Shown here: positions 1 to 9,003 of the stretch, in pieces
Layout of the letters: every line of letters starts with the position of its first letter
Position numbering within the stretch: position 1 is the stretch's first letter
NCBI GenBank assembly: GCA_002491565.1
Contig: DKWE01000101.1
Span: 1,863-48,218, forward strand
Source of the DNA: Lachnospiraceae bacterium UBA7160
GTDB lineage: Bacteria > Bacillota > Clostridia > Lachnospirales > Lachnospiraceae
Reading direction: 5' to 3'
Length of the DNA: 46,356 bases
Notes under the pieces: model-generated
The model's input: the letters and a program-made list of their open reading frames with translations, nothing else
What the model was told of the DNA's origin: nothing
Database searches by the model: none
Made by a program: the position numbers and the translations under genes

Positions 1-34
1 TCTGCCAGTTCCGACACTTCCGCGCGACTTTTAT

Positions 35-63
35 ATTATAGCAGGCAAATCCCTGCCTGTCAA
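35..63 (-). promoter_or_regulatory. Consensus sigma-A promoter reading off the left edge
   Basis: On the minus strand a perfect TTGACA (58-63) is followed after 17 bases by a perfect TATAAT (35-40). The spacer holds a short inverted repeat (GCAGG...CCTGC), which could be an operator or chance. Transcription would start near position 28 and leave the window, so the gene it serves is not visible. Confidence 0.75.
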
Positions 64-122
64 CAAAAATATTTTTCAGTAATACTGGCAAATAACTATG
101 AGATGGCCGTGAACAGTGACAA

Positions 123-160
123 TATGAGTGCCAAAGCAATATCCATCCCTGGCACTCATA
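123..160. other. 11-bp inverted repeat downstream of rplT
   Basis: TATGAGTGCCA (123-133) and its exact complement TGGCACTCATA (150-160) form an 11-bp stem with a 16-base loop. It lies about 65 bases past the rplT stop codon, where the operon should end. Neither strand has a run of T after the stem, so it is not a classical Rho-independent terminator. It may be a 3'-end stabilising hairpin or a processing site. Nothing else was recognised in positions 1-225 apart from this repeat and the left-edge promoter. Confidence 0.5.
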
Positions 161-225
161 CATAATAGCTCTCTCAATTTGTAGGAGACAAATCTCTCCC
201 GAATCTGCTGCGAACGCAAAAGCGC

Positions 226-582
226 TTACGCAACCTTCGTCTTAGCCAGCTCTACCAGCGTAGCGAAGCCCTCAGCATCATTCACTGCCATATCTGCGAG
301 TACCTTGCGGTTCAGTTCAACGCCTGCCAGCTTCAGTCCATACATGAACTTGCTGTAGGAAAGACCGTTCAGACGCGCACCTGCATTGATCCGGGCAATC
401 CAGAGCTGTCTGTACTGACGCTTCTTCTGCTTTCTTCCAGCATAAGCACTGGTCAGCGCACGCATCACAGACTGCTTCGCAATCCGGTACTGCTTCGATC
501 TTGCTCCTCTGTAACCCTTTGCCAGCTTTAATACCCGATTATGTTTCTTTCTGGCGTTCAAACCGCCTTTAATTCTTGCCAT
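226..582 (-). CDS. rplT: 50S ribosomal protein L20
   Basis: This 118-residue basic protein is ribosomal protein L20, of the usual family length. It binds 23S rRNA early in 50S assembly. The N-terminus (MARIKGGLNARKKHNRVLKL) and the segment RQLWIARINAGAR are diagnostic. AGGAGG lies just before the ATG. It is the last gene of infC-rpmI-rplT. In bacteria where this has been studied, L20 represses its own operon by binding an RNA structure, and here there is both a terminator hairpin in the infC leader and a strong hairpin between rpmI and rplT. Identification is certain; the regulation is inferred. Confidence 0.98.
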   Translation of the reverse strand: MARIKGGLNARKKHNRVLKLAKGYRGARSKQYRIAKQSVMRALTSAYAGRKQKKRQYRQLWIARINAGARLNGLSYSKFMYGLKLAGVELNRKVLADMAVNDAEGFATLVELAKTKVA

Positions 583-696
583 GTCTTATTTCCTCCTTCG
601 ATTTCTGGTTGTATATCTGTCCTCGGCCGCACATCACGCGCCGGGCAGTCCACTGCTCTCTCCTGTGCTCTTCTATTTCAAACCCGGATAAACCGG

Positions 697-732
697 AGCC
701 AGAAATTTTGCTGTCTCACGCAAAATCCGGCT
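697..732 (-). other. RNA hairpin between rpmI and rplT
   Basis: In the minus-strand transcript, AGCCGGA-TTTTGC pairs with GCAAAA-TT-TCTGGCT. This gives about 13 pairs with one G-U pair, a 2-base bulge and an 8-base loop. No T run follows, so it should not terminate. It sits in the 159-base gap between rpmI and rplT and could be an L20 binding site, an RNase site or a stabiliser. None of these is shown by the sequence alone. Confidence 0.45.
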
Positions 733-741
733 TTCATGAGC

Positions 742-939
742 TTACAGGTACGGCAGGATCTTCTTCATGTTCTGAGCATTCGTCGAATCGGTAATCGTCG
801 CTTTTCTCAGATTTCTCTTTCTCTTGGTGGACTTCTTTGTTAAGATATGGCTCTTGTAAGCTTTATTTCTCTTCAGCAATCCGGTTCCCGTTTTCTTAAA
901 ACGTTTAGCAGCTGCTCTGCTTGTCTTCATTTTTGGCAT
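742..939 (-). CDS. rpmI: 50S ribosomal protein L35
   Basis: A 65-residue very basic protein with the L35 signature (MPKMKTSRAAAKRFKKTGTG at the start and HILTKKSTKRKRNLRK in the middle). L35 is a structural protein of the large ribosomal subunit. AAGGAGG precedes the ATG by 9 bases. It lies 39 bases after infC and 159 bases before rplT, the conserved order in Firmicutes. Confidence 0.98.
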   Translation of the reverse strand: MPKMKTSRAAAKRFKKTGTGLLKRNKAYKSHILTKKSTKRKRNLRKATITDSTNAQNMKKILPYL

Positions 940-978
940 TGTATAATTCCTCCTTGTAGTTAAAATATCTGAATAACG

Positions 979-1488
979 CTATGAACGCTTTTCCATCAAA
1001 AACAGGGTAAGACTTCTGCCCTCCTGCTTGATTGGCTTATCAATCACAGCCACATCCTCCAGAGACTTTGCAAAATCTTCAAGAATATGGCGGCTTGCCT
1101 GCATATGCGCCATCTCGCGCCCACGGAAGCGCAGGCTGACCTTTACCTTATTTCCCTTCGTCAGAAACTTTCTCGCGCTGGAAACCTTCGTATTCAGGTC
1201 GTTTACATCAATATTAGGTGACAGCCGAACTTCCTTTATCTCGATCGTTTTCTGCTTCTTTTTGGCTTCCTTTTCTTTTCTCGCCAGCTCGTAACGATAC
1301 TTGCCGTAATCGATGATCTTACATACCGGCGGCTTCGCCCCCGGAGCAATCTTCACCAGATCAAGCTCTGCCTCTCTCGCAAGCTTCATCGCGTCCCGCG
1401 CGGACATAATTCCAAGCTGCTCTCCGTTCTCACCGATCAGGCGGACTTCACGGTCCCGGATTTGTTCGTTGATCATTAATTCGCTAAT
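979..1488 (-). CDS. infC: Translation initiation factor IF-3, AUU start
   Basis: IF-3 binds the 30S subunit, keeps subunits apart and checks the start codon. The frame can be opened further upstream, but the best start is an ATT codon at 1488 (protein I/M-SELMINEQIRDREVR..., 169 residues). A GGAGGT ribosome binding site lies 7 bases before the ATT, and an upstream ATG at 1506 would place that site inside the gene. Non-AUG starts on infC are well known and let IF-3 limit its own synthesis. Both IF-3 halves are present: the N-terminal domain (VRLIGENGEQLGIMSARDAM) and the C-terminal domain (KVKVSLRFRGREMAH). It is first in the operon with rpmI and rplT. Confidence 0.95.
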   Translation of the reverse strand: MSELMINEQIRDREVRLIGENGEQLGIMSARDAMKLAREAELDLVKIAPGAKPPVCKIIDYGKYRYELARKEKEAKKKQKTIEIKEVRLSPNIDVNDLNTKVSSARKFLTKGNKVKVSLRFRGREMAHMQASRHILEDFAKSLEDVAVIDKPIKQEGRSLTLFLMEKRS

Positions 1489-1514
1489 GGTTCTGCACCT
1501 CCACACATTGATAT

Positions 1515-1547
1515 AAAAAAGAAGTGGATCACATCGTCATCCACTTC
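1515..1547 (-). terminator. Attenuator-type terminator in the infC leader
   Basis: On the minus strand GAAGTGGAT and ATCCACTTC form a perfect 9-bp stem (1521-1529 with 1539-1547) with a 9-base loop, followed directly by six T. It lies after the operon promoter and before infC, so it can stop transcription early. Firmicutes infC-rpmI-rplT operons are known to be controlled by an L20-binding leader with such a terminator. This is probably that element, although I did not fold the antiterminator. Confidence 0.85.
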
Positions 1548-1678
1548 AAATCCTCACACAAAACACACTGTCCGAAACAGCATGTGAATTGCTCCCGATA
1601 TGAACCAATGGTCACGATACTTCCTTGTGCCATGGTGAGAGTGGATACTCTGCTTTCCTGTCAATTACAACCTTTGTT

Positions 1679-1707
1679 ACTCTAACACAGTTTTGGGCGG
1701 CTGTCAA
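1679..1707 (-). promoter_or_regulatory. Promoter of infC-rpmI-rplT
   Basis: TTGACA (1702-1707) is followed after 17 bases by TAGAGT (1679-1684) on the minus strand. The start would be near 1672, giving a leader of about 185 bases that contains the attenuator hairpin. The -35 box lies only 15 bases beyond the galT stop codon. Confidence 0.75.
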
Positions 1708-1721
1708 ATACTTTTTATATA

Positions 1722-3248
1722 TTATTTTACGCTCTCAACGAAGCGTACAAAGGCTGCCCGCCCCTCCGGAGTGCGCTTGTAGACACCGGCATGCTCCAGT
1801 ACCTTGCTGAATACAAGACCAACTTCGTCCTCGATGAGCTTATCGACCGTATCAGCGTGGAAGGAGCCGTACTTTTCTTTCAACTCGTCGGCCCAGTCCG
1901 CGTGCTTCGCGAGCTCTTCGTCCGCGCGGAGGTCGCTTCCTGCCACGAGTGCTTCCTTCAGGCGCTCCAGCTCTCCCTTCAGACGTGCCGGAAGAACTGC
2001 AAGGCCCATGACCTCGATCAGCCCGATATTTTCCTTCTTGATGTGGTGCAGCTCCGCATGCGGATGAAAAACGCCAAGCGGATGTTCGCTGGTCGTGATA
2101 TTGTTCCGCAGCACGAGGTCGAGCTCATACTTGCCGCTGCGCTTGCGTGCAATCGGAGTAATCGTATTGTGCGGTTCACCGTCCGTCTCTGCAAAAATGA
2201 AAGCCGCCTCATCCGTATAGCCGCGCCATGCAAGCAGAATGCGATCCGCCAGGTCTACGAGACGCTTCGGATCCTCGTGACGGATGCGGATCACAGACAT
2301 CGGCCATTTCACGATGCCTGCCTCAATGTCCTCATAGCCTGCGAAAGATACCTCCTTCTCCACCGGAGCCTTCGCCATCGCAAACTCATAGCAGCCGCCC
2401 TGGAAATGGTCGTGGCTCAGAATCGAACCGCCGACAATCGGCAAATCTGCATTTGAACCGACGAAGTAGTGAGGGAACTGCGACACGAAGTCCAGCAACT
2501 TTGCAAACGTCGCACGCTCAATTTTCATCGGCTTGTGCTCGGAATTAAATACGATGCAATGCTCATTGTAATATACATACGGCGAATACTGGAAATACCA
2601 TGGGCTGTCGTTGATGACTACCGGGATAATTCGGTGATTGCCGCGCGCCGGATGATTCAGACGGCCCGCATAGCCTTCATTTTCACGGCAGAGCAGACAC
2701 TTCGGGTATGCCGTCTGCTTCGCAAGCTTCGCCGCCGCAATCGCCTTCGGGTCCTTCTCCGGCTTGGAAAGATTGATCGTGATGTCAAGGTCTCCATATT
2801 CCGTCTGTGTCACCCACTTGCGGTCCTTGCAGATGCGGTAACGGCGAATATAGTCCGTATCCTGGCTCAATTTGTAATAAAAATCTGTCGCCTTTTTCGG
2901 ATCCTCCTGGTACAAAGCCCGGAACTTTCGGACGATGTTCGAAGGACGGTCTACCAGAAGCGCCATAACCTGTGTGTCAAACAAATCGCGATAACCCACT
3001 GTGTTCTCTTCCAGAAGTCCCTGCTCATACGCGTAGTCACAGATCGCGCCAAGCACGGACTCCAGCTCTCCGACCATCTTCCCATCGCCCGGCTCATAGC
3101 GAATGATCTGCGCCTCCGCCTGTTCATCAAGCACATCCAGCTTCAAATGCTCCAGCAGGCGGTTTGCCGTATACAGCGCATCCTCCCTCTCGATCAGGCC
3201 CGTCTCAATGCCATATTGGACAAGCTTCATAATATTCTCCTGAATCAT
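1722..3248 (-). CDS. galT: UDP-glucose--hexose-1-phosphate uridylyltransferase (class II GalT)
   Basis: GalT exchanges UMP between UDP-glucose and galactose 1-phosphate in the Leloir pathway. The 508-residue length and the block FHPHAELHHIKKENIGLIEV, followed by MGLAVLPARL, mark the long Firmicutes class rather than the roughly 350-residue enterobacterial type. The start at 3248 is chosen because AGGAGG (3257-3262) lies 8 bases before it; another ATG at 3254 is only 2 bases from that site. No galK or galE is adjacent, so the rest of the pathway must be elsewhere. Confidence 0.95.
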   Translation of the reverse strand: MIQENIMKLVQYGIETGLIEREDALYTANRLLEHLKLDVLDEQAEAQIIRYEPGDGKMVGELESVLGAICDYAYEQGLLEENTVGYRDLFDTQVMALLVDRPSNIVRKFRALYQEDPKKATDFYYKLSQDTDYIRRYRICKDRKWVTQTEYGDLDITINLSKPEKDPKAIAAAKLAKQTAYPKCLLCRENEGYAGRLNHPARGNHRIIPVVINDSPWYFQYSPYVYYNEHCIVFNSEHKPMKIERATFAKLLDFVSQFPHYFVGSNADLPIVGGSILSHDHFQGGCYEFAMAKAPVEKEVSFAGYEDIEAGIVKWPMSVIRIRHEDPKRLVDLADRILLAWRGYTDEAAFIFAETDGEPHNTITPIARKRSGKYELDLVLRNNITTSEHPLGVFHPHAELHHIKKENIGLIEVMGLAVLPARLKGELERLKEALVAGSDLRADEELAKHADWADELKEKYGSFHADTVDKLIEDEVGLVFSKVLEHAGVYKRTPEGRAAFVRFVESVK

Positions 3249-3462
3249 ACCCATGTCCTCCTTTATTTCCTATATAAGTCCAGTCTCAAAGCAAAAGCGG
3301 ATAGACTATTCGCAGACCATTCCGGCTCTGCTTTCGAAACGCCAACAGGTATCTCCGCTGCCTCCCCCGGCAGGGTTCTGCGTGTGCCACTGCACAGGAT
3401 GACAACCATCTTGCGCGTGCCGCTTCCTGCACAGCTTCTGTCGGTTGCTGTGGACAATCTCT

Positions 3463-3492
3463 ATCATGCTACAGTTCCGCCGGTCCGGTCAA
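3463..3492 (-). promoter_or_regulatory. Possible galT promoter
   Basis: TTGACC (3487-3492) and CATGAT (3463-3468) are separated by 18 bases on the minus strand. An extended -10 (TGG-TATGAT, hexamer 3562-3567) lies further upstream as an alternative. Either would give a galT leader of 200-300 bases. I saw no operator or riboswitch in it. The remaining gap up to 3693 holds only a weak plus-strand promoter (TTTACA at 3607-3612, TACTAA at 3631-3636) for the DUF402 gene. Confidence 0.4.
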
Positions 3493-3693
3493 AAATATTT
3501 CTGAGAGTTCTCAGATGTCCAGACATTATTCCACTGGCAGTGGCGGCCAAACTGTAACTCTATCATACCAAAATATCTAAGAAAAAAACAGTCATAATAT
3601 AGACATTTTACATGATTTCTGCTATTCTTTTACTAAATTTCTCATACGGCAACAGGCACGCCCGCCCAGCGGGCCAACTAAGGGGGAAAAGTG

Positions 3694-4185
3694 ATGAGTG
3701 AAATAAAATTATATCGAAAACGGATTATCCCGGAGGAATGCATCCTCCTTGACCAGGATGTGATTCTGTACCGCGACCCGGAAGTCATTATCACCAAGTG
3801 GAATACGATCCACCCGAAAAAGACCCTGCACCACGGCTATTCCTGCTACTTCATGGAGCGCGGCTTCAAGGTCAGCAAGTTTTATGACCACGAGGGCAAA
3901 CTCATCAGCTGGTACTGCGACATCATTTCCCATACCTACGACCCCGCGACTGAGACCTACATCTTTACCGATCTGCTCGCGGATGTCATCATCATGCCGG
4001 ACGGCTTTGTGCGCGTCGTCGATCTCGATGAGCTTGCAGATGCACTCCGCGACGGCATGATCACGCAGGAGCAGATGCAGCTCGCGCTGCGCCGCCTGGA
4101 CAAGCTTCTCTCTCTGATCTACCGTGGCGGTTTCCCGAAACTGCAGAAATATATCGAAGATTACGAAGGACAACCGGCGGATTAA
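3694..4185 (+). CDS. DUF402 domain protein
   Basis: A 163-residue soluble protein. The pattern KLISWYCDIISHTYDPATE, then YIFTDLLADVIIMPDGFVRV and VDLDELADAL, matches the DUF402 fold. That fold is found in nucleotide/RNA-linked phosphatases and in the RNA-binding FAU-1 protein, but the role of this stand-alone form is not settled. AGGGGG (3681-3686) lies 7 bases before the ATG at 3694; the GTG directly before it is less well placed. It is transcribed toward truA, and the two genes overlap tail to tail by 4 bases. Confidence 0.85.
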   Translation: MSEIKLYRKRIIPEECILLDQDVILYRDPEVIITKWNTIHPKKTLHHGYSCYFMERGFKVSKFYDHEGKLISWYCDIISHTYDPATETYIFTDLLADVIIMPDGFVRVVDLDELADALRDGMITQEQMQLALRRLDKLLSLIYRGGFPKLQKYIEDYEGQPAD

Positions 4186-4928
4186 CGGAAGTCCGGATAC
4201 TCTATCCGGATCAGATGCAGGCCATGTGCGGGTGCGGTCTCAGCGGCGCGGCTGCGGTCCCTGGCTGCCAGAATTTCCGGTATGCACTCCGGCGCGAGCA
4301 GCCCGCCTCCCACGCGCAGCAGAGTTCCTGCAATGATCCGCACCATATTATAAAGGAATCCATTTCCGCGGATCCGAATCGTGATCCGATCCCCATCCCG
4401 CGTCACTGTCAGCTCATAAATCGTGCGGACACAGTTCGTCACATCCTCTTTCCGCGTGCAGAAGCTCGTAAAATCATGCTCCCCGACGAGATATTCCGCC
4501 GCCTGCTGCATTTTTTCCACGTCCAGATCCCAATAGTAAAACAGAGAATACAGCCGCTCACACGGGTCAGGAAAATGCCGGTTACAGATCCGGTATTCAT
4601 AGGTCTTCACGGTTCGCTGAAAACGCGGATGAAAGTCAGCCGGCACCTCGCAGGAATCCTGGATGCGGATATCCTCCGGAAGCCTTGTATTGAGCGCATA
4701 GGAAATACGCCCGGCGGGCATCCGCGCAGACGTATCAAATACTGCCACATTTCCATCCGCATGGACGCCGGAATCCGTCCGGCTCGCGCCGATGACATGG
4801 ATTTCCTCGCCAAGCAGCTCTGATAAGTGGCGATTCAGCACCTCCACAACCGTGAGGCCATTCGGCTGTACCTGCCAGCCGCAGTAATTTGTGCCGTCAT
4901 AGGCGACAATCAGTTTCACTCGCTTCAT
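4182..4928 (-). CDS. truA: tRNA pseudouridine synthase A
   Basis: TruA makes pseudouridine at positions 38-40 of the tRNA anticodon stem. This 248-residue protein has the family start (KLIVAYDGTNYCGWQ), the catalytic-aspartate block GASRTDSGVHA and the C-terminal FLYNMVRIIAGTLL. GGGGAG precedes the ATG. It is the last gene of the thrH-ecf operon, 18 bases after ecfT, as in many Firmicutes. Its 3' end overlaps the convergent DUF402 gene by 4 bases, and no terminator is evident between them. Confidence 0.97.
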   Translation of the reverse strand: MKRVKLIVAYDGTNYCGWQVQPNGLTVVEVLNRHLSELLGEEIHVIGASRTDSGVHADGNVAVFDTSARMPAGRISYALNTRLPEDIRIQDSCEVPADFHPRFQRTVKTYEYRICNRHFPDPCERLYSLFYYWDLDVEKMQQAAEYLVGEHDFTSFCTRKEDVTNCVRTIYELTVTRDGDRITIRIRGNGFLYNMVRIIAGTLLRVGGGLLAPECIPEILAARDRSRAAETAPAHGLHLIRIEYPDFR

Positions 4929-4946
4929 AACATGTTCTCCCCGCCG

Positions 4947-5771
4947 CTATAGCCCAAGCAGCCGCTCCACAAGCCCGCTCCGACTGGCAAGAAACATGAC
5001 AACCAGGTAGCAAAGCATAGACAGATACGCAAGCTTATCACGTTTTGCATAGATAAGCGGCTTCATTTTTGTCCGTCCCTCGCCGCCGTGGTAGCCGCGC
5101 GCCTCCATCGCCATCGCCAGATCGTTGGCGCGGCGGAATGCCGAGATGAAGAGTGGCACCAGAAGCGGCACCATATTTTTCGCTTTCTGAATGATGTTTC
5201 CGGAATCGAAATCCGCCCCTCGCGCCATCTGCGCCTTCATGATTTTGTCCGTCTCCTCCAGCAAAATCGGGATAAACCGCAGTGCAATCGACATTATCAT
5301 CGAAATCTCATGCACCGGGACATGAATTTTTTTCAGAGGGCGAAGCGCCTTCTCCAGACCGTCGGTCAGGCTGTTCGGGGTCGTCGTCAGCGTCATCACA
5401 GACGAACCGACAATCAGATACACGAGCCGGATCGCCATGAATACCGCAGTCTCGATGCCCTCCTGCGTGATGGTCAGCTTCCAGATGCGGAGCACCGGAG
5501 TGCCGGGAATCAGAAACAGGTTGAACACGACGGTAATCATGAGGATCATGAGAATCGACTTCAGCCCCTTCAGCATAAACTTCAGCGGAACCTTTGAAAG
5601 CCGAATGACCGCGGCAAGCGCGAGGGTGGCCACAACATAGGCTTCCGGCGCGCGAAATGCAAACAGGGATACGATAAACACCATCGTCCCCGCAAGCTTC
5701 ACCCGCGGATCCAGCTTATGAATCACCGAATCCGCAGGATAAAATTGTCCTAATGTAATATCTCTGATCAT
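4947..5771 (-). CDS. ecfT: ECF transporter transmembrane subunit EcfT
   Basis: EcfT is the membrane scaffold that joins the two EcfA ATPases to a substrate-binding S component for vitamin or metal uptake. The 274-residue protein has several hydrophobic segments and both cytoplasmic Ala-Arg-Gly coupling motifs (MARGADFDSGN and MEARGYHGG), which bind the ATPases. The ATG at 5771 (MIRDITLGQFYPADS) fits the family start; a TTG at 5783 is poorly spaced from any ribosome binding site. It directly follows the GH5 gene (15 bases) instead of ecfA2. No S component is present here, suggesting a shared group II module. Confidence 0.95.
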   Translation of the reverse strand: MIRDITLGQFYPADSVIHKLDPRVKLAGTMVFIVSLFAFRAPEAYVVATLALAAVIRLSKVPLKFMLKGLKSILMILMITVVFNLFLIPGTPVLRIWKLTITQEGIETAVFMAIRLVYLIVGSSVMTLTTTPNSLTDGLEKALRPLKKIHVPVHEISMIMSIALRFIPILLEETDKIMKAQMARGADFDSGNIIQKAKNMVPLLVPLFISAFRRANDLAMAMEARGYHGGEGRTKMKPLIYAKRDKLAYLSMLCYLVVMFLASRSGLVERLLGL

Positions 5772-5786
5772 GGTTTCTTCCAATCC

Positions 5787-6836
5787 TTAGCGATTTCCAG
5801 TCAGCATCTGATACAGCCATCTGCCGGAATTAGAAAGATCCTCCATTGTAAAATCCGCCGTCTTACTGCATTCCGGGCGCACGATCGCAGAGGACTCGTC
5901 ACAATTCGAAAGATTCCAGGCCGCACTGCTGATCTGATACCGGTCCAGCAGCTCCATCCAGGCTTTCGCCTCTTCCAGATTCAGATTGCCATTTCCACTC
6001 GCATCGCAGATGCCGTACTCCGAAACGAATACCGGAAGCCCGCCCTTTACAACTGTCTCCAGGCGGTCGCGCAGCTCCTGCTTATGGGTGCCTGCATAAA
6101 AGTGCAGTGTGTACATGATATTGTCATATTCTGTGATCGGATCCGCCGCAGCCTGGTCGACACACTGAGACCAGACCGGATTCCCAACGAGTACAACGCG
6201 GTCCGGATCGTTTTCACGGATGATCGGAAGAATCTCTGCCGCATACGCTTTCACATCCGCCCAGGTTGTGCTGCCGTTCGGCTCGTTGCAGATCTCATAG
6301 ATCACATTATCATAGCCGGAAAGTTCCTTTGACATCTGCCGCCAGAATGCCTTTGCCTCTTCCTTGTGGAGATTCGGATCTCCGTCAGAAAGAATGTGCC
6401 AGTCAACAATCACATAGAGATCTGCTGCAGACGCATACGCTACGCCGTCCCGAATCAGCTGCTTCAGCGCCTCCGGATCACCGTCCGTGCAGTAGCCGCC
6501 CGGCTCTGCCGTATACATGGCAAGCCGGATCAGGTTTGCATTCCACTGCTTCCGGAACATCTGGAAGCAGTCCTCATTGATAAACTGCGGGTACCAGGCA
6601 ATTCCGTGCGTACTGATCCCCTTCAGCTGCACCGGAGCGCCCGTCTGGCCGACAAGCTGTGCGCCCTCTACATGAAGCTTTCCACACACAGACGGCACCG
6701 CCAGCTGCTTTTCTTCGGCTGCAGCCTTCGCATGGCTGCCTGCGGCAGCTGCCGGCAAAACGACTGCAGCAAGCACCCCTGCCGCAACTGCGGTATATCT
6801 CAGAATGCGCGGAAGCATGGTCTGTTTTCTGTTCAT
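5787..6836 (-). CDS. Secreted GH5 family glucanase/cellulase
   Basis: A 349-residue glycoside hydrolase family 5 enzyme, probably acting on beta-1,4-glucan. A signal peptide is clear (MNRKQTMLPRILRYTAVAAG, then a Val/Ala-rich core). The mature part shows the GH5 landmarks GISTHGIAWYPQFIN, NLIRLAMYTAE, VIVDWHIL, the acid/base glutamate in YEICNEPNG, LHFYAGTH and the nucleophile glutamate in PVFVSEYGICD, in the order typical of subfamily 2. There is no dockerin, carbohydrate-binding module or cell-wall anchor. AAGGAG lies 6 bases before the ATG at 6836, preceded by a small hairpin (GCCGCT/AGCGGC, 6851-6867). It is embedded in the ecf-truA operon, where such a gene is not expected. Confidence 0.93.
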   Translation of the reverse strand: MNRKQTMLPRILRYTAVAAGVLAAVVLPAAAAGSHAKAAAEEKQLAVPSVCGKLHVEGAQLVGQTGAPVQLKGISTHGIAWYPQFINEDCFQMFRKQWNANLIRLAMYTAEPGGYCTDGDPEALKQLIRDGVAYASAADLYVIVDWHILSDGDPNLHKEEAKAFWRQMSKELSGYDNVIYEICNEPNGSTTWADVKAYAAEILPIIRENDPDRVVLVGNPVWSQCVDQAAADPITEYDNIMYTLHFYAGTHKQELRDRLETVVKGGLPVFVSEYGICDASGNGNLNLEEAKAWMELLDRYQISSAAWNLSNCDESSAIVRPECSKTADFTMEDLSNSGRWLYQMLTGNR

Positions 6837-7017
6837 GGTATTCTCCTTCCGCCGCTTGTATAGCGGCATATATCATAAAATATGTGAAGCGACCACTTTT
6901 CACGTAAAACTGAATCCATTTACAAATCACCTCCGTAGCTCTTGCCTTGATTTCTAAATCCAATATTCCCATTCCGCCACGAAGAAAACCCTAAAGTCAA
7001 AAACGCTGACTGCGGAC

Positions 7018-7872
7018 TCAGCACTTCTTTGCAAGCGCCGCATAGATGGAATCCGCTGCCTCCTCCACAGTCGTGGCATCGGTATCTACCGGCCATCCCT
7101 GCCCCGCCAGGTCATGCATCAGATACGTCACCTGCGGCGCGGCAAGCCCGATCTGCTCCAGCTCCTGGTAGTGCTGGAAGACTTCGCGCGGTGCGCCGTC
7201 ATAGCGGACCTCGCCCTTATTCATGACAATGATCCGCTCTACATACCGCGCGATGTCCTCCATACTGTGTGAGACCAGGATCACTGTAATGTGCCGCTCA
7301 GCATGCAGTTTCGCCACCTGATCCAGGATGTCATCGCGTCCCCGCGGGTCCAGGCCCGCAGTCGGCTCATCCAGCACCAGTACCTCCGGCTCCATCGCCA
7401 GTATCCCTGCAATCGCCACACGCCGCTTCTGCCCGCCGGACAGCTCAAACGGAGACTTTTTGTAGTGCTTTTCCTTCAATCCGACCTGCCGGAGCGCTTC
7501 GTACGCGCGGCGCTCCACTTCCTCGGGCGAGAGACCGAGATTCTTCGGGCCGAAGCAAACATCGGTAAAAACATCCACCTCAAAAAGCTGGTGCTCCGGA
7601 TACTGAAAGACCAGCCCGACCTTGCTGCGCAGCTCACGCATGGGATACCCTTCTTCATAAATATTTCTTCCATTATAATAGACCGCCCCGCTCGTCCCTC
7701 TCAGCAAGCCATTCAGATGCTGAATCAGCGTGGACTTGCCGGAACCGGTGTGACCGATTACCCCGATGAACTGTCCGTCCGGCAGCTCCAGGTTTACATC
7801 CCGCAGCGCGTGGCGCTCGAACGCAGTCCCCTCACTGTAGACGTAATTCAAATGCTCTATTTTGATTGACAT
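7018..7872 (-). CDS. ecfA2: ECF transporter ATPase EcfA2
   Basis: One of the two ATPases that power the energy-coupling-factor transporter. The 284-residue protein has Walker A (GHTGSGKST), the Q-loop (LVFQYPEHQLFE), signature LSGGQKRRVAIAG, Walker B (VLVLDEPTAGLDP) and the H-switch (VILVSHSMEDI). The Q-loop YPEHQLF form marks the A2 type. Start 7872 (MSIKIEHLNYVYS) follows a GAGAGGA site; the longer open frame upstream has no family similarity. After its stop a weak hairpin (GCTGA/TCAGC) followed by five T (about 7002-7025) could partly separate it from the GH5 gene. Confidence 0.96.
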   Translation of the reverse strand: MSIKIEHLNYVYSEGTAFERHALRDVNLELPDGQFIGVIGHTGSGKSTLIQHLNGLLRGTSGAVYYNGRNIYEEGYPMRELRSKVGLVFQYPEHQLFEVDVFTDVCFGPKNLGLSPEEVERRAYEALRQVGLKEKHYKKSPFELSGGQKRRVAIAGILAMEPEVLVLDEPTAGLDPRGRDDILDQVAKLHAERHITVILVSHSMEDIARYVERIIVMNKGEVRYDGAPREVFQHYQELEQIGLAAPQVTYLMHDLAGQGWPVDTDATTVEEAADSIYAALAKKC

Positions 7873-8017
7873 GGACGATTCCTCTCCTGTCTTTTCTCTT
7901 GCCGCCATCTGGCATTTGACCACAGCAGCATCTCATACACAACTAAATATTATTCCACCCTATAGTCCCAAAAATGGAACGTGGTTGGATGTCATTATGG
8001 ACTTACTGCCTGCCCGC

Positions 8018-8872
<855 letters not shown>

Positions 8873-9003
8873 TTCTGCATATCCTCCCGTTCCGGTCCAG
8901 TCATCCTGGAGCCCCGCAGCCAGCCCAACTTTATCATAACCATCCGAAAGCTTACGCTTCCAGCCCATTGCGCGCACCTGGGCACCCGACTGCTCTTGTC
9001 ACA

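Noticed and set aside
2469..3557. Long plus-strand open frame (362 codons) opposite galT
   Set aside because: It lies antisense to a certain gene, has no ribosome binding site or recognisable domain, and runs into the galT leader; a GC-bias shadow. The same applies to 1791-2456.
6897..6912. Second copy of the GH3 palindrome near the GH5 gene
   Set aside because: The sequence TTTTCACGTAAAA has an extra base and is not a symmetrical match to TTTTACGTAAAA.
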